Assembly (NCBI RefSeq): GCF_001424665.1
Contig: NZ_LMQS01000005.1
Span: 124,322-188,321, forward strand
Source: Methylophilus sp. Leaf416
GTDB lineage: Bacteria; Pseudomonadota; Gammaproteobacteria; Burkholderiales; Methylophilaceae
Direction of reading: 5' to 3'
Length of the DNA: 64,000 bases
Position 1 is the stretch's first letter. The number at the start of each line of letters is the position of its first letter. Positions 9,794 through 18,832 of this stretch are shown piece after piece. The position numbers and the translations under genes were made by a program. Under the pieces are notes generated by a model. That model saw nothing but the letters and a program-made list of their open reading frames with translations, did no database searches and was not told where the DNA came from.

Positions 9794-10168
9794 ATGACCG
9801 AACCCGAAAACCAGACTACTGATTCTTTGCTGACTTTACGTCGACGTATCAATGCATTTGTGGAGGCGCGTGACTGGGCACAGTTTCATTCCCCCAAAAA
9901 TCTGGCGATGGCGATGATCGTGGAAGCGGCTGAAGTGGTAGAGCATTTCCAGTGGATGACTGAGCAGGAAAGCCACCAGCTGGATGAAGCAACCAAAGAA
10001 AAAGTTGGGCATGAGCTGGCGGATACCTTTGTTTATCTGATGCGCATCGCCGAAGTCTGCGGAATTGATTTGATTGCTGCGACTAATGCCAAAATCGATC
10101 TGAATGCCCAGAAATATCCGATAGAAAAATGTAAAGGTAGTAACGATAAATACACTAAATATCAATGA
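9794..10168 (+). CDS. MazG-like nucleotide pyrophosphohydrolase
   Basis: 124 residues; all-alpha NTP-PPase of the RS21-C6/iMazG type, which hydrolyses (d)NTPs such as dCTP to the monophosphate. The helix motifs EAAEVVEHFQW and ELADTFVYLMRIAE carry the ExxE...ExxD magnesium-binding residues. It follows the GGDEF-EAL frame by 36 bp. Housecleaning role inferred from the family. Confidence 0.87.
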   Translation: MTEPENQTTDSLLTLRRRINAFVEARDWAQFHSPKNLAMAMIVEAAEVVEHFQWMTEQESHQLDEATKEKVGHELADTFVYLMRIAEVCGIDLIAATNAKIDLNAQKYPIEKCKGSNDKYTKYQ

Positions 10169-10213
10169 TTTGAGTTAAATACTTAAACTAATTTATAATT
10201 AAGGATGCCGCCA

Positions 10214-10714
10214 ATGACCTCCAGTTTTAAATCTGCTGTGACCAACCTGCTACAACAGCAAGGCATTCAATTCCAGGTCATTCAAATTCCTCTGAGTGAA
10301 GATAAAAAACCCATCCGCAGCCTTGAAGAATTGCTTTCTGGCCAAGGATTGCAACCGCAATCAGTGGTGCGCAGCATAGTTTTTAAAGGCGAAAACAGCG
10401 GGTTCAGTTTACTGGCGGTAGCCGGTAGTGGCCGTGCAGACTGGGCTTTATTACGCAAACACCTGAATGAGCGTAAATGCCGTATGGCAGAGTATGACGA
10501 AGTGCCAGAAGTGACTGGCTATGTAGTTGGCGCAGTACCACCGATAGCTTTGCCGGACGATTTGCGCGTGCTGGTGGACAGCAGTATTGCAGAATATGAA
10601 ACTGTAGTGATAGGCAGCGGGGTACTGGGTTATGCGCTGGCATTGCGCTCAGCAGATTTGCTGAGCTTGCTGAATGATAAAGAAAGTGGCAGTTTTGTGA
10701 AGCCTGAAGCTTAA
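10214..10714 (+). CDS. YbaK/ProX-like aminoacyl-tRNA deacylase-fold protein
   Basis: About 166 residues of the YbaK fold, which hydrolyses mischarged tRNAs (for example Cys-tRNAPro). Segments KPIRSLEELLSGQG, VVRSIVFKG and ALLRKHL match the family. Start ATG 10214 is preferred over ATG 10205, because AAGGA lies directly against the earlier ATG but 8 bp before this one. The lysine usual in the active site is probably that of VFKGE. Substrate specificity unknown. Confidence 0.78.
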   Translation: MTSSFKSAVTNLLQQQGIQFQVIQIPLSEDKKPIRSLEELLSGQGLQPQSVVRSIVFKGENSGFSLLAVAGSGRADWALLRKHLNERKCRMAEYDEVPEVTGYVVGAVPPIALPDDLRVLVDSSIAEYETVVIGSGVLGYALALRSADLLSLLNDKESGSFVKPEA

Positions 10715-10768
10715 GATTCTTCTCGAACCTTACAATGTAAAGAAACAAAAAAAGCTAGCTAAGCTGAC

Positions 10769-11248
10769 TTAACCACCCAGCATGGTCTTAATCGAACTAT
10801 TCTTGGCCTTTTCAACCATTATCGCGGCTTTATCCGGCTGTTGGCTAATGGACTCGGTCCAATCGCTTTCCCCTTCAGTATCACCTTCACTGCCAAACAT
10901 GCCCATTAAGCCGGTACTGTCTTCGGCATTTTCTTCTTCACTGCCAAACAGCAGCATGGTATTGCTGAGCTGAATCTGCCGCATTTGCTGTAACAGGCCT
11001 TGTGCGGTATAGATTTCTGTTGTGTTGCCCGATTGTCCTAATGTCACCTGCGCACTGGCGCCAGCTGGGTTGTCTGTTGCGGTATCGGCAGCAGTCGTGG
11101 CATCTTTCTGAGCGCTAGCCGCGGTTTTGGCTGTGCTCGCTGTTGCGCTAGCCTGTGTGGATGCAGCGGACTTCGTTGCGCTATTGTCAGCGCTATATGC
11201 TTTGTTGATCAATGCGGCCAGGTTAGTCTGGATGCTGGACAATGACAT
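10769..11248 (-). CDS. Alanine/threonine-rich hypothetical protein
   Basis: About 159 residues, not recognised. The first 90 residues are very rich in Ala, Ser and Thr (low complexity); then comes an amphipathic segment (LLQQMRQIQLSNTML) and an acidic Glu/Gly-rich tail. No membrane segment or signal peptide. GGGAGG seven bases before ATG 11248 decides the start, although an in-frame ATG lies at 11263. It is convergent with the YbaK-like gene. Composition is loosely like that of flagellar or secreted proteins, but no function can be given. Confidence 0.6.
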   Translation of the reverse strand: MSLSSIQTNLAALINKAYSADNSATKSAASTQASATASTAKTAASAQKDATTAADTATDNPAGASAQVTLGQSGNTTEIYTAQGLLQQMRQIQLSNTMLLFGSEEENAEDSTGLMGMFGSEGDTEGESDWTESISQQPDKAAIMVEKAKNSSIKTMLGG

Positions 11249-11447
11249 GCTGATGCCTCCCATAATATTGCAGATACAATACGCCTCATCTTGTTAACGG
11301 CATCCAACCATTAAACTTTAGAAAATTGTTCAATTCTTTGTAACGCTACTCCTTCATGGTTGATTTATGCCGTTAGGTGCGTGGTTTTTTCCGGTTTTAT
11401 GGTAAGGTTTCAGCCTTGTTCAGACACATCAATTTTCCCTTCTCAAG

Positions 11448-12287
11448 ATGACAACTGTCCGCTATTGCATCAATGGCAAACTGGTCAATGGCATCGCGCC
11501 GACCAACCGTGGCTTTGCTTATGGCGATGGTGTTTTTCGCACCATGCGTTTGTTGAATGGTGAGCTGCAAGACTGGCCTTTGCATTACCAGACCCTGGTG
11601 GCAGATTGCAGCAAAATCCAGATTGTGTGTCCTTCTGCCGAATTACTGATGCAGGAATTCAAATACTTGATGGCGTCTGCCAGTGAAGAAGATACGCAGT
11701 TCAGTATCCTCAAGATTATGATTACGCGTGGCGAGGGCGCGCGTGGCTATGCGCCACCGGCAGTGAGTGAACCCACACGGGTGCTGATACAGAGCCCGTT
11801 ACCAAATTATCCGCCGGAGATTTATGCGAATGGTGTGGCGCTATATACCTGCCAGACGCGGCTGGCGCATCAGCCTTTACTGGCCGGTATCAAGCATTTA
11901 AACCGCCTGGAAAACGTCCTCGCGCGTGGCGAGCTGAAAGACCCGCAATTTTTTGACGGTTTATTGCGCGACTATGATGACCATGTCATTGAGGCGGTAA
12001 GCGGTAACCTGTTTATCCGCAAGGATGGCGTGGTGATGACGCCAGTGCTGGAGAGTTGCGGTGTGGCAGGTGTGATGCGGCAGAAAATACTGGATTGGTA
12101 TAAAACGCAACGCCAGACCGTGCTGGTAAGCACATTAACCATGGACGATTTGCTCAATGCAGAAGCGATTGTCATCGTGAATAGTGTTTATGGTGTGTTG
12201 CAGGTGTCGCATATTGACGATCAGCCGGTTGCGACCAATCACTGGGCGAAAGAGCTCCGGTCACAGCTGCATTATGTAACGCATTAA
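11448..12287 (+). CDS. pabC: Aminodeoxychorismate lyase PabC
   Basis: 279 residues, class IV PLP aminotransferase fold; converts 4-amino-4-deoxychorismate to p-aminobenzoate and pyruvate in folate synthesis. Seen: NRGFAYGDGVFRTMR near the N-terminus, the PLP lysine in AGIKHLNRLENV, and EAVSGNLFI. The gene order pabC-mltG-tmk-holB is conserved in proteobacteria and supports PabC over IlvE or D-amino acid aminotransferase. Confidence 0.9.
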   Translation: MTTVRYCINGKLVNGIAPTNRGFAYGDGVFRTMRLLNGELQDWPLHYQTLVADCSKIQIVCPSAELLMQEFKYLMASASEEDTQFSILKIMITRGEGARGYAPPAVSEPTRVLIQSPLPNYPPEIYANGVALYTCQTRLAHQPLLAGIKHLNRLENVLARGELKDPQFFDGLLRDYDDHVIEAVSGNLFIRKDGVVMTPVLESCGVAGVMRQKILDWYKTQRQTVLVSTLTMDDLLNAEAIVIVNSVYGVLQVSHIDDQPVATNHWAKELRSQLHYVTH

Positions 12288-12308
12288 AAGATTTTTATCA
12301 GGCACTAC

Positions 12309-13310
12309 ATGTTTAAGAAAAGCTTCAAATACGGGTTAGCGGTTCTGGGGTCATGCGGACTGGCGCTCACGCTCTGGCTAGTCATTTATATGATACGGCC
12401 ATTGCCTATGGTTTCTGAAACCATAGGCTTGCAGATTCCCGCCGGCGCCAGTGTGCGCGGCATTGCAGACCAACTGGTGTCGGCAGGGGTGTTGAAAGAG
12501 CCTTATAGTTTCCTGGCGGTGGTCAAACTGACAGGGAGCGGCAGCCGACTTCAGGCCGGTGATTATGCTTTAAATGCGCCTTTGCAAGTGCTGGGCCTGA
12601 TTGACGTACTCAAGCATGGCACATTTAATCAGCTTAAACTTCAGTTGACTGAAGGCAAGACCTTTAGCGACTTCAGGCAGAAGCTGGCGCAAATGCCTGG
12701 CATACGGCATGAGACACAACATTTATCTGATAGTGAGTTAATGGAACTGGTTAGCGGTGAAGCCAAGCCTCCTGAAGGCTGGTTTTTTCCGGACACCTAT
12801 TTTATTGACAAGCAAAGCAGTGATACGGAAATGTATAAGCGTGCTTACCAGAAAATGACGCAGTATTTATCTGCTGCGTGGGAGACACGTCAATCCGGCT
12901 TGCCTTATAAAACGCCATACGAAGCACTGATCATGGCCTCCATCGTTGAGAAAGAAACTGGCGTTGAAGTGGAGCGTCCGCAAATCGCCGGTGTGTTTGT
13001 CAATCGTTTGCGGCTGGGCATGCGTTTGCAGACTGACCCGACCGTGATTTATGGCATGGGCAGCCGGTATCGTGGCAATATCACGCGACGGGATTTACTG
13101 ACGGATACCGCTTTCAATACTTATACGCGCAGTGGCTTACCGCCAACGCCAATTGCTTTGCCAGGCCTGGCGTCTATTCAAGCGGCATTACATCCCGCCA
13201 ATACCAAGGCGTTGTATTTCGTGGCAAACGGGCAGGGCAGGCATGTATTTACCAGTACGCTGGAAGACCATAACAAGGCCGTGCGCGCCTATCAATTAAA
13301 GAAACACTAA
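12309..13310 (+). CDS. mltG: Endolytic murein transglycosylase MltG (YceG family)
   Basis: 333 residues; single N-terminal membrane anchor (residues about 9-31), then a periplasmic YceG/LysM-like domain that cleaves nascent glycan strands and so ends peptidoglycan polymerisation. Diagnostic blocks: GWFFPDTYF, the catalytic Glu in MASIVEKETG, RLRLGMRLQTDPTVIYG and YTRSGLPPTPI. It sits 21 bp after pabC in the standard operon. Confidence 0.94.
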   Translation: MFKKSFKYGLAVLGSCGLALTLWLVIYMIRPLPMVSETIGLQIPAGASVRGIADQLVSAGVLKEPYSFLAVVKLTGSGSRLQAGDYALNAPLQVLGLIDVLKHGTFNQLKLQLTEGKTFSDFRQKLAQMPGIRHETQHLSDSELMELVSGEAKPPEGWFFPDTYFIDKQSSDTEMYKRAYQKMTQYLSAAWETRQSGLPYKTPYEALIMASIVEKETGVEVERPQIAGVFVNRLRLGMRLQTDPTVIYGMGSRYRGNITRRDLLTDTAFNTYTRSGLPPTPIALPGLASIQAALHPANTKALYFVANGQGRHVFTSTLEDHNKAVRAYQLKKH

Positions 13311-13340
13311 TGACAACAGCATGAGTTGGGAAATAAAGTA

Positions 13341-13946
13341 ATGGCAGGTTTGTTTATTACACTTGAAGGCATGGATGGCGCGGGTAAAAGTACGCATATT
13401 CCCACCATACTGGCATTGCTGGCAAAGTCTGGCCGTGAAGTGGTTTCTACCCGCGAGCCCGGCGGCACCCCGTTGGGTGAAGAGTTGCGTGAACTGCTCT
13501 TGCATAAAGAGATGCATGTGGAAACCGAATCATTACTGATGTTCGCTGCCCGTGCGGAACATCTGCAGCAGGTAATCCTTCCGGCATTGGCACGCGGCGC
13601 GATTGTTTTGTCTGACCGGTTTACCGATGCTTCCTATGCTTATCAATGTGGCGCACGCGGATTGCCTTTAGCTAAAATGCAGTCTCTTGAAAAATGGGTG
13701 CAGGGTGACTTGCAGCCAGATATCACCTTGCTGTTCGATGTGCCGGTAGAGGTTAGTATGCAGCGCCTGGCTGGGGCACGCACACCTGATAAATTTGAAG
13801 CGCAGGGGATTGAATTTTTTGCCAAATTACGCGCCCAATATCTTGCGCGTGCGACTGAATATCCACAACGTTTCCGCGTGATTGATGCCAACAGGTCTTT
13901 GGAAGAAGTAAAGAAATCAGTTGAAGAAATTATCATATCATTATGA
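13341..13946 (+). CDS. tmk: Thymidylate kinase
   Basis: 201 residues from ATG 13341 (an in-frame TTG at 13326 is less likely). Phosphorylates dTMP to dTDP. The P-loop EGMDGAGKST, the DRF motif DRFTDASYAYQ and TREPGGTPLGE are typical. The stop overlaps the holB start (ATGA), showing translational coupling. Confidence 0.95.
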   Translation: MAGLFITLEGMDGAGKSTHIPTILALLAKSGREVVSTREPGGTPLGEELRELLLHKEMHVETESLLMFAARAEHLQQVILPALARGAIVLSDRFTDASYAYQCGARGLPLAKMQSLEKWVQGDLQPDITLLFDVPVEVSMQRLAGARTPDKFEAQGIEFFAKLRAQYLARATEYPQRFRVIDANRSLEEVKKSVEEIIISL

Positions 13947-14938
13947 TTAATAATGTATATCCATGGCAAGAATCGCTGTATACACATTGGGTGCATGCAG
14001 GCGAGAGCCGCCACCATGCCTTGCTGTTTCATGGCAAGGCCGGGATAGGCAAACTGGCATTTGCAAATACACTGGCAGCAGGACTGTTATGCTCGCAACC
14101 ACAGCAAAACGGGATTGCCTGCGGTCAATGTCAGTCATGTCACTGGCTATCAGAGGGGGCGCATCCTGATTTCAGGGAAATCACGCCGGAAGATGACGAA
14201 GTCGCAGATAGCGCAAAAAAGAAAACCCGTAAACGCCAGCAGATCCTGATTGACCAGATTCGTGCATTGAATGATTACCTGGCCCTGACCAGCCACCAGG
14301 CAGGAGGCATACGTGTGGTACTCATTCACCCCCTGGAAGCAATGAATGTTGCGGCTTCCAACGCATTGTTGAAATTACTGGAAGAACCTCCGCAGCGTAC
14401 GCAATTCCTGCTGGTTTCGCATCAGCGCCAGGCCTTATTACCCACCATTTTAAGTCGTTGCATGCAGGTGGATATGCCGGTGCCAACGCATGAGCAGGGC
14501 TTGCAATGGTTGCAGTTACAATCGGTCGCGCAGGCCGAATGGCTCTGGCACTATAGTGGTGGTGCACCGACGACTATTCAGCAGGATGACCTGGATTGGT
14601 ATGGCTGGTACCAGCAGTGGAGCCCGCACCTTTCGCGTGGTGCTGCCATGGATAGTGCGCTGGCAGGTGGTATATTGATCAAACAAGGGATGAGCGCAGC
14701 CATTCAGGTGCTGCAAAAATGGCTGCTGGATTTATGGCTGTCGCGGCATCAACTGCCCTTACGCTACCATCCGGCCGAGTCAGCTACTTTACAAACACTT
14801 GCATCGAAACTTGAGTTAGCACGCCTGCTGGCATTTCAACAGCAGTTAAATCGTTTTAAAATGACCGCACAGCACCCGTTAAACCAGGAATTGCAATTGG
14901 AGCAATTATTGCTCCAATACAAGAAGATGTTTGGCTAA
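13943..14938 (+). CDS. holB: DNA polymerase III delta' subunit
   Basis: 331 residues, AAA+ clamp-loader subunit. P-loop GKAGIGKLAFANTLA, a zinc-binding cysteine cluster (CGQCQSCHWL), and the NALLKLLEEPP plus ILSRC (SRC arginine finger) motifs. Overlaps tmk by 4 bp and is followed by pilZ, as in most proteobacteria. Confidence 0.94.
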   Translation: MINNVYPWQESLYTHWVHAGESRHHALLFHGKAGIGKLAFANTLAAGLLCSQPQQNGIACGQCQSCHWLSEGAHPDFREITPEDDEVADSAKKKTRKRQQILIDQIRALNDYLALTSHQAGGIRVVLIHPLEAMNVAASNALLKLLEEPPQRTQFLLVSHQRQALLPTILSRCMQVDMPVPTHEQGLQWLQLQSVAQAEWLWHYSGGAPTTIQQDDLDWYGWYQQWSPHLSRGAAMDSALAGGILIKQGMSAAIQVLQKWLLDLWLSRHQLPLRYHPAESATLQTLASKLELARLLAFQQQLNRFKMTAQHPLNQELQLEQLLLQYKKMFG

Positions 14939-14961
14939 TAGATTAGCCCAGGAGTCCATGC

Positions 14962-15333
14962 ATGACTGACACCCAACCACCATCGACGATGAGCCCTGCC
15001 AAGCCAGGCGTGCTGTCACTGGCTATCCGTGAAAAAGCTGCCTTGTTTGCTGCTTACATGCCTTTTGTCAAAGGTGGCGGACTATTTATCCCAACCAGCA
15101 AACCCTTCAAAATGGGCGAGGAAGTATTCATGCTACTGACCTTGCTGGATGACCCGCACAAGCTGAAGATTGTCGGTAAAGTGATCTGGATCACGCCACA
15201 GGCAGTGAATAATAAACCGCAGGGCATAGGCATCCAGTTCAGTGACCGCGATGGCGGCGTAGAGGCCAAGAAACGCATTGAAACCATACTCGGCGCAGCG
15301 CTTAAATCCAGTCGCGCAACCCATACTATCTAG
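14962..15333 (+). CDS. pilZ: PilZ-domain type IV pilus protein
   Basis: 123 residues, a stand-alone PilZ domain. It lacks the N-terminal RxxxR motif that binds cyclic-di-GMP, as in the P. aeruginosa type IV pilus assembly protein PilZ, whose gene also follows holB. Core strands FVKGGGLFIPT, MLLTLLDDP and GIGIQFSD are recognisable. Likely needed for pilus biogenesis; inferred from family and position. Confidence 0.87.
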   Translation: MTDTQPPSTMSPAKPGVLSLAIREKAALFAAYMPFVKGGGLFIPTSKPFKMGEEVFMLLTLLDDPHKLKIVGKVIWITPQAVNNKPQGIGIQFSDRDGGVEAKKRIETILGAALKSSRATHTI

Positions 15334-15351
15334 CAGGTTTTTGGATTATTC

Positions 15352-16128
15352 ATGTTTGTAGATTCGCATTGCCATATTAACTTTCCCGAACTGGCGCAAA
15401 ACATCGACCAGGTACGCGCCAGCATGCTTACCAATGAGGTCGGTCATGCCTTGTGTGTATCGGTCACACTGGATAAGTTTCCCGAAGTATTGGCGCTTGC
15501 CGAGCAGTACCCGAATATATATGCTTCTGTTGGCGTGCATCCTGACTATGAAGATATCCAGGAGCCAACCGTAGCCGAATTGGTCTCGCTGGCCGATAAT
15601 CCGCGCGTGGTGGCCATCGGTGAAACCGGACTGGATTATTTCAGGCTGACTGGTGACCTGAACTGGCAACGTGAACGCTTCCGCACCCATATCCGCGCTG
15701 CCAGGGCCACTGGTAAACCGCTGATCATTCATACCCGCAATGCAGCCGAAGATACCTTGCGTATCATGCAGGAAGAGGGCGCAGCAGAAGTGGGCGGCGT
15801 GATGCATTGTTTTACCGAAAGTTGGGAAGTGGCGCAAGGCGCCATCGAAATGGGGTTTTATATTTCATTTTCCGGGATTGTCACTTTTAAAAATGCCGTC
15901 GCCTTGAAAGAAGTGGCGCAGAAAGTGCCACTGGCATCGATGCTGATCGAGACTGATTCACCTTATCTGGCGCCTATTCCTTTCCGCGGCAAAACCAACC
16001 AGCCTGCCTATGTGCGCCACGTAGCTGAAGAAATCGCCAGGTTACGCGATATTCCATTGCAACAAGTAATGGATGCCACTACCAGCAACTTTTTCAGCCT
16101 GTTTAAGCACGCGCAGCCATGCAACTAA
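15352..16128 (+). CDS. tatD: TatD-family metal-dependent hydrolase/DNase
   Basis: 258 residues, TIM-barrel amidohydrolase. Metal ligands are in DSHCHINFP, the GETGLDYF Glu, IIHTRNA, MHCFTES and ETDSPYLAP. It lies in the pabC-tatD operon and overlaps the next gene by 10 bp. Related to YcfH in E. coli, in the same neighbourhood. Confidence 0.92.
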   Translation: MFVDSHCHINFPELAQNIDQVRASMLTNEVGHALCVSVTLDKFPEVLALAEQYPNIYASVGVHPDYEDIQEPTVAELVSLADNPRVVAIGETGLDYFRLTGDLNWQRERFRTHIRAARATGKPLIIHTRNAAEDTLRIMQEEGAAEVGGVMHCFTESWEVAQGAIEMGFYISFSGIVTFKNAVALKEVAQKVPLASMLIETDSPYLAPIPFRGKTNQPAYVRHVAEEIARLRDIPLQQVMDATTSNFFSLFKHAQPCN

Positions 16129-16880
16129 CCATACTTGGTGCAGGTTCCAGTGCAGGCACTCCCGCGGTGGGTTGCCCTTGTGCCACTTGTGTCTCCACTG
16201 ACCACCGCAACAAGCGCACACGTTGTTCCAGCATGGTGACGCTGGATGATGGTCATGTGATCCTGATTGATACTTCGCCCGATTTACGCCAGCAGGCACT
16301 GCGTGAAAATATGCAGCGGGTCGATGCAGTGTTGTTTACCCATACCCATGCCGACCATCTACATGGTATTGATGACTTGCGTGCTTTTTGCCAGATCAAC
16401 CGTTGCCAGATTCCCCTGTATAGCTATCCTGAAGCGATCAGCCATATCCAGGATAAATTTGGCTATACCTTACGCGAGCCCAGTAACTTCTGGGATTTGC
16501 CCGTGCTGGCAGCCCATGTGGTAGAAACACCGTTTGAAGTGGCGGGGCAGGCCGTGACGCCCATCCCGGTGATGCACGGCAAGATACGTATTTATGCTTA
16601 TCGTATAGGGAATCTGGTGTACATGACGGATGTGTCCAGTATCCCCGAATCTTCTTACGAGTTGCTCAAGGATGTGGATCTGTTACTCATAGATTGCCTG
16701 CGTGAAACCCCGCACCCCACCCATGTCAGCCTCAGTGAATCTCTGGCGCTGATCAGCCGCATAGGTGCCAAACGCAATGTGCTGATTCATATGACCCACG
16801 AGCTGGAATATCATGCGCTACAGGCAACACTGCCGGCCAATGTTGAAGTGGGTTACGATGGCTTGCAGCTAACCATCTGA
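16119..16880 (+). CDS. MBL-fold metallohydrolase, PhnP-like phosphodiesterase
   Basis: 253 residues. Metallo-beta-lactamase fold with the metal motif THTHADHLHGIDD and an N-terminal GCPCATC cysteine cluster, as in PhnP-type cyclic phosphodiesterases, which bind a structural zinc there. It overlaps tatD by 10 bp, so it is the last gene of the operon. No phn genes are nearby; the natural substrate is unknown. Confidence 0.85.
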   Translation: MQLTILGAGSSAGTPAVGCPCATCVSTDHRNKRTRCSSMVTLDDGHVILIDTSPDLRQQALRENMQRVDAVLFTHTHADHLHGIDDLRAFCQINRCQIPLYSYPEAISHIQDKFGYTLREPSNFWDLPVLAAHVVETPFEVAGQAVTPIPVMHGKIRIYAYRIGNLVYMTDVSSIPESSYELLKDVDLLLIDCLRETPHPTHVSLSESLALISRIGAKRNVLIHMTHELEYHALQATLPANVEVGYDGLQLTI

Positions 16881-16993
16881 CCAGGACGTGAACAAGTTTA
16901 CCGTGGTTGCAGTCAACCAAATAAGGTGATAAACAGTTATACTTTCACAAACACGATAATTGTAAAATTGAATTTGGATCACAGGGAATAAAC

Positions 16994-17362
16994 ATGAAGT
17001 TTTATGCAAAGATTTCGGCTGTTGTTATGGCACTGGTGATGTTCAGCAACGTGGCATCAGCCTTCGCTGGCAAAACCTACAATGAAAACGAATTCATTGA
17101 TAATTTTAGCGGCAAGTCAAAAAAAGTAGTGTTGGAAAAACTGGGCCAACCCTTCAAGAAACAGCAATCAGTAAAGCCTAGCAATGCGAGTAACATGATT
17201 GCAGGCGTGGGTGGGCAAGAGAAAAGCTCCAAGCCGGTACAAGTGGAAATGTGGTACTACAAAAACATCGTTAAATATGATGCCAAAAATACCTATAAAG
17301 AAACCGAAGTGACTTTTGTGAACGATAGAGTGATGAATATTGGATATTTCAATAATCGTTAA
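16994..17362 (+). CDS. Periplasmic hypothetical protein, possibly BamE/SmpA-like fold
   Basis: 122 residues with a signal peptide ending near SAFA (residue 24). The mature part has KKVVLEKLGQPFKKQ, then WYYKN and a final strand VTFVNDRVMNIGYF. That order (helix with LG.P, then strands) resembles small SmpA/OmlA-type periplasmic domains, but no lipobox cysteine is present. Function unknown. A strong terminator follows. Confidence 0.68.
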   Translation: MKFYAKISAVVMALVMFSNVASAFAGKTYNENEFIDNFSGKSKKVVLEKLGQPFKKQQSVKPSNASNMIAGVGGQEKSSKPVQVEMWYYKNIVKYDAKNTYKETEVTFVNDRVMNIGYFNNR

Positions 17363-17376
17363 TTCCCTGGATGATT

Positions 17377-17408
17377 AAAAAAGCTGTGTCTGTGGACACA
17401 GCTTTTTT
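17377..17408 (+). terminator. Rho-independent terminator
   Basis: Perfect stem AAGCTGTGTC / GACACAGCTT with a 4-base loop, with T-run on one side and A-run on the other. It can serve both the plus-strand gene before it and the minus-strand efflux operon that converges on it. Confidence 0.92.
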
Positions 17409-17437
17409 ATTTGTAACTTCCACAAACTCTCAAATAG

Positions 17438-18832
17438 CTAATGTACGCCGCCTAACGCAATCATGAGTGCCACAGAAGCATTAAATCTCCGGCCGGTAAT
17501 AGTGAGCAAATTGCGCTCTGCATTCAATAATGCCGATTGAACAATCACTACATTCTGGTATTCACTGATACCCGCGCGATAGCGGTTTTCAGTTTGTTCA
17601 ACTGCCTCACGCGCGAATTTTACGGCGATTTCCTGTTCCACCGCTTCCGCTTCCAGAATACGCAGCAACGCCATATTGTCCTCTACTTCACGTATCCCGT
17701 TGATAACTGTCTGTTTGTAGCTGGCAACGCTGGCGTCATAACGGGCAATCGCTGCATCCGTTTGCGATTGACGTAGTTGATTGTCAAAGATAGGGCCCGC
17801 CAATGCCGGGCCTAGCGACCATACGCGGTTCGGCAGCGATAACAGGTTGCCCAGCGTATCGTTGCTGTAACCCAGGCCTGCACCCAGGCTCAGGGTCGGG
17901 AATAGTGCCGCTCGTGCAACGCCGATCTGCGCATTAGCCAAGGCAATGCGGCGTTCGGCAGCCGCAATATCCGGTCTTCTTTCCAGCAGGCTGGAAGGCA
18001 AGCTGGCTTCTGCAATCGGAAAAGCAATACCAGTCACTTGCTTGTAGGGGCTAGACGGGATCGATAGCTCGGCCGGGACTTTTCCTATCAAGACTGCTAT
18101 TGCGTGTTCCAGTTGCGCACGCGCTGCAGTGATGTCGATTGCTTGCGCCCGGGTATTGCGTAATTGTGTTTCGGCCTGGGCGATTTCGGTACGGGAGGCT
18201 AATCCGACGTTGTAACGGTTGATGGTAAGTTTCAATGAACGCTCGAAACTTTGCGCCGTGGTATCCAGCAATAATTTTTGCGAATCCAGTATGCGTAACT
18301 GAAAATAGGTTTGTGCAAGTGCGGATTGTACGGATAGTTTCACGGCAGCCAGGTCTGCTGCATTAGCTTCCGCATTTGCCTCACCTGCCAATATGCTGTT
18401 GCGTATCCTGCCCCATAAATCGATTTCCCAGCTGGCACTAATGCCTATACTAAGCTCAGTGCTTGCGCCCGAATTGCTGTTATTGCCACGGATAATGGCT
18501 GATTGCCCGTTGATTGCCGGCAACAGGGGGGCGCGGCTGCCTCTCGCCAGTGCAAGGCCCTGGCGGTAATTGGCTTCAGCAATCAGGATCGAGTAATTTG
18601 CCTGGTTAGCTGACAGTAACAGTTGAGTGAGCTGTGCATCCTGGTAGCGATCCCACCATTTGTCAGACAATGCAGGGCTACCTGGCGTCGCCGCTTTCCA
18701 GCCGGCAAACGCACTCGCTTCTTTATATTGCTCGGGGATCACCATTGTGGGTCGGATATAGGCTTCCCATACGCTGCAGCCTTCCAGCAACAGGCCAGCG
18801 ATTACCAGAAAGCTCAATTTGATATTTTTCAT
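17438..18832 (-). CDS. RND efflux outer-membrane lipoprotein (NodT/OprM family)
   Basis: 464 residues. Lipoprotein signal with lipobox LLEGC at about residue 19, then two OEP (TolC-like) repeats: coiled-coil helices such as ARAQLEHAIAVLIGK and LERRPDIAAAERRIALANAQIGVARAALFPT, the NodT family signature. It forms the outer-membrane exit duct of the tripartite pump encoded upstream; its start overlaps the end of mdtC by 4 bp. Confidence 0.93.
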   Translation of the reverse strand: MKNIKLSFLVIAGLLLEGCSVWEAYIRPTMVIPEQYKEASAFAGWKAATPGSPALSDKWWDRYQDAQLTQLLLSANQANYSILIAEANYRQGLALARGSRAPLLPAINGQSAIIRGNNSNSGASTELSIGISASWEIDLWGRIRNSILAGEANAEANAADLAAVKLSVQSALAQTYFQLRILDSQKLLLDTTAQSFERSLKLTINRYNVGLASRTEIAQAETQLRNTRAQAIDITAARAQLEHAIAVLIGKVPAELSIPSSPYKQVTGIAFPIAEASLPSSLLERRPDIAAAERRIALANAQIGVARAALFPTLSLGAGLGYSNDTLGNLLSLPNRVWSLGPALAGPIFDNQLRQSQTDAAIARYDASVASYKQTVINGIREVEDNMALLRILEAEAVEQEIAVKFAREAVEQTENRYRAGISEYQNVVIVQSALLNAERNLLTITGRRFNASVALMIALGGVH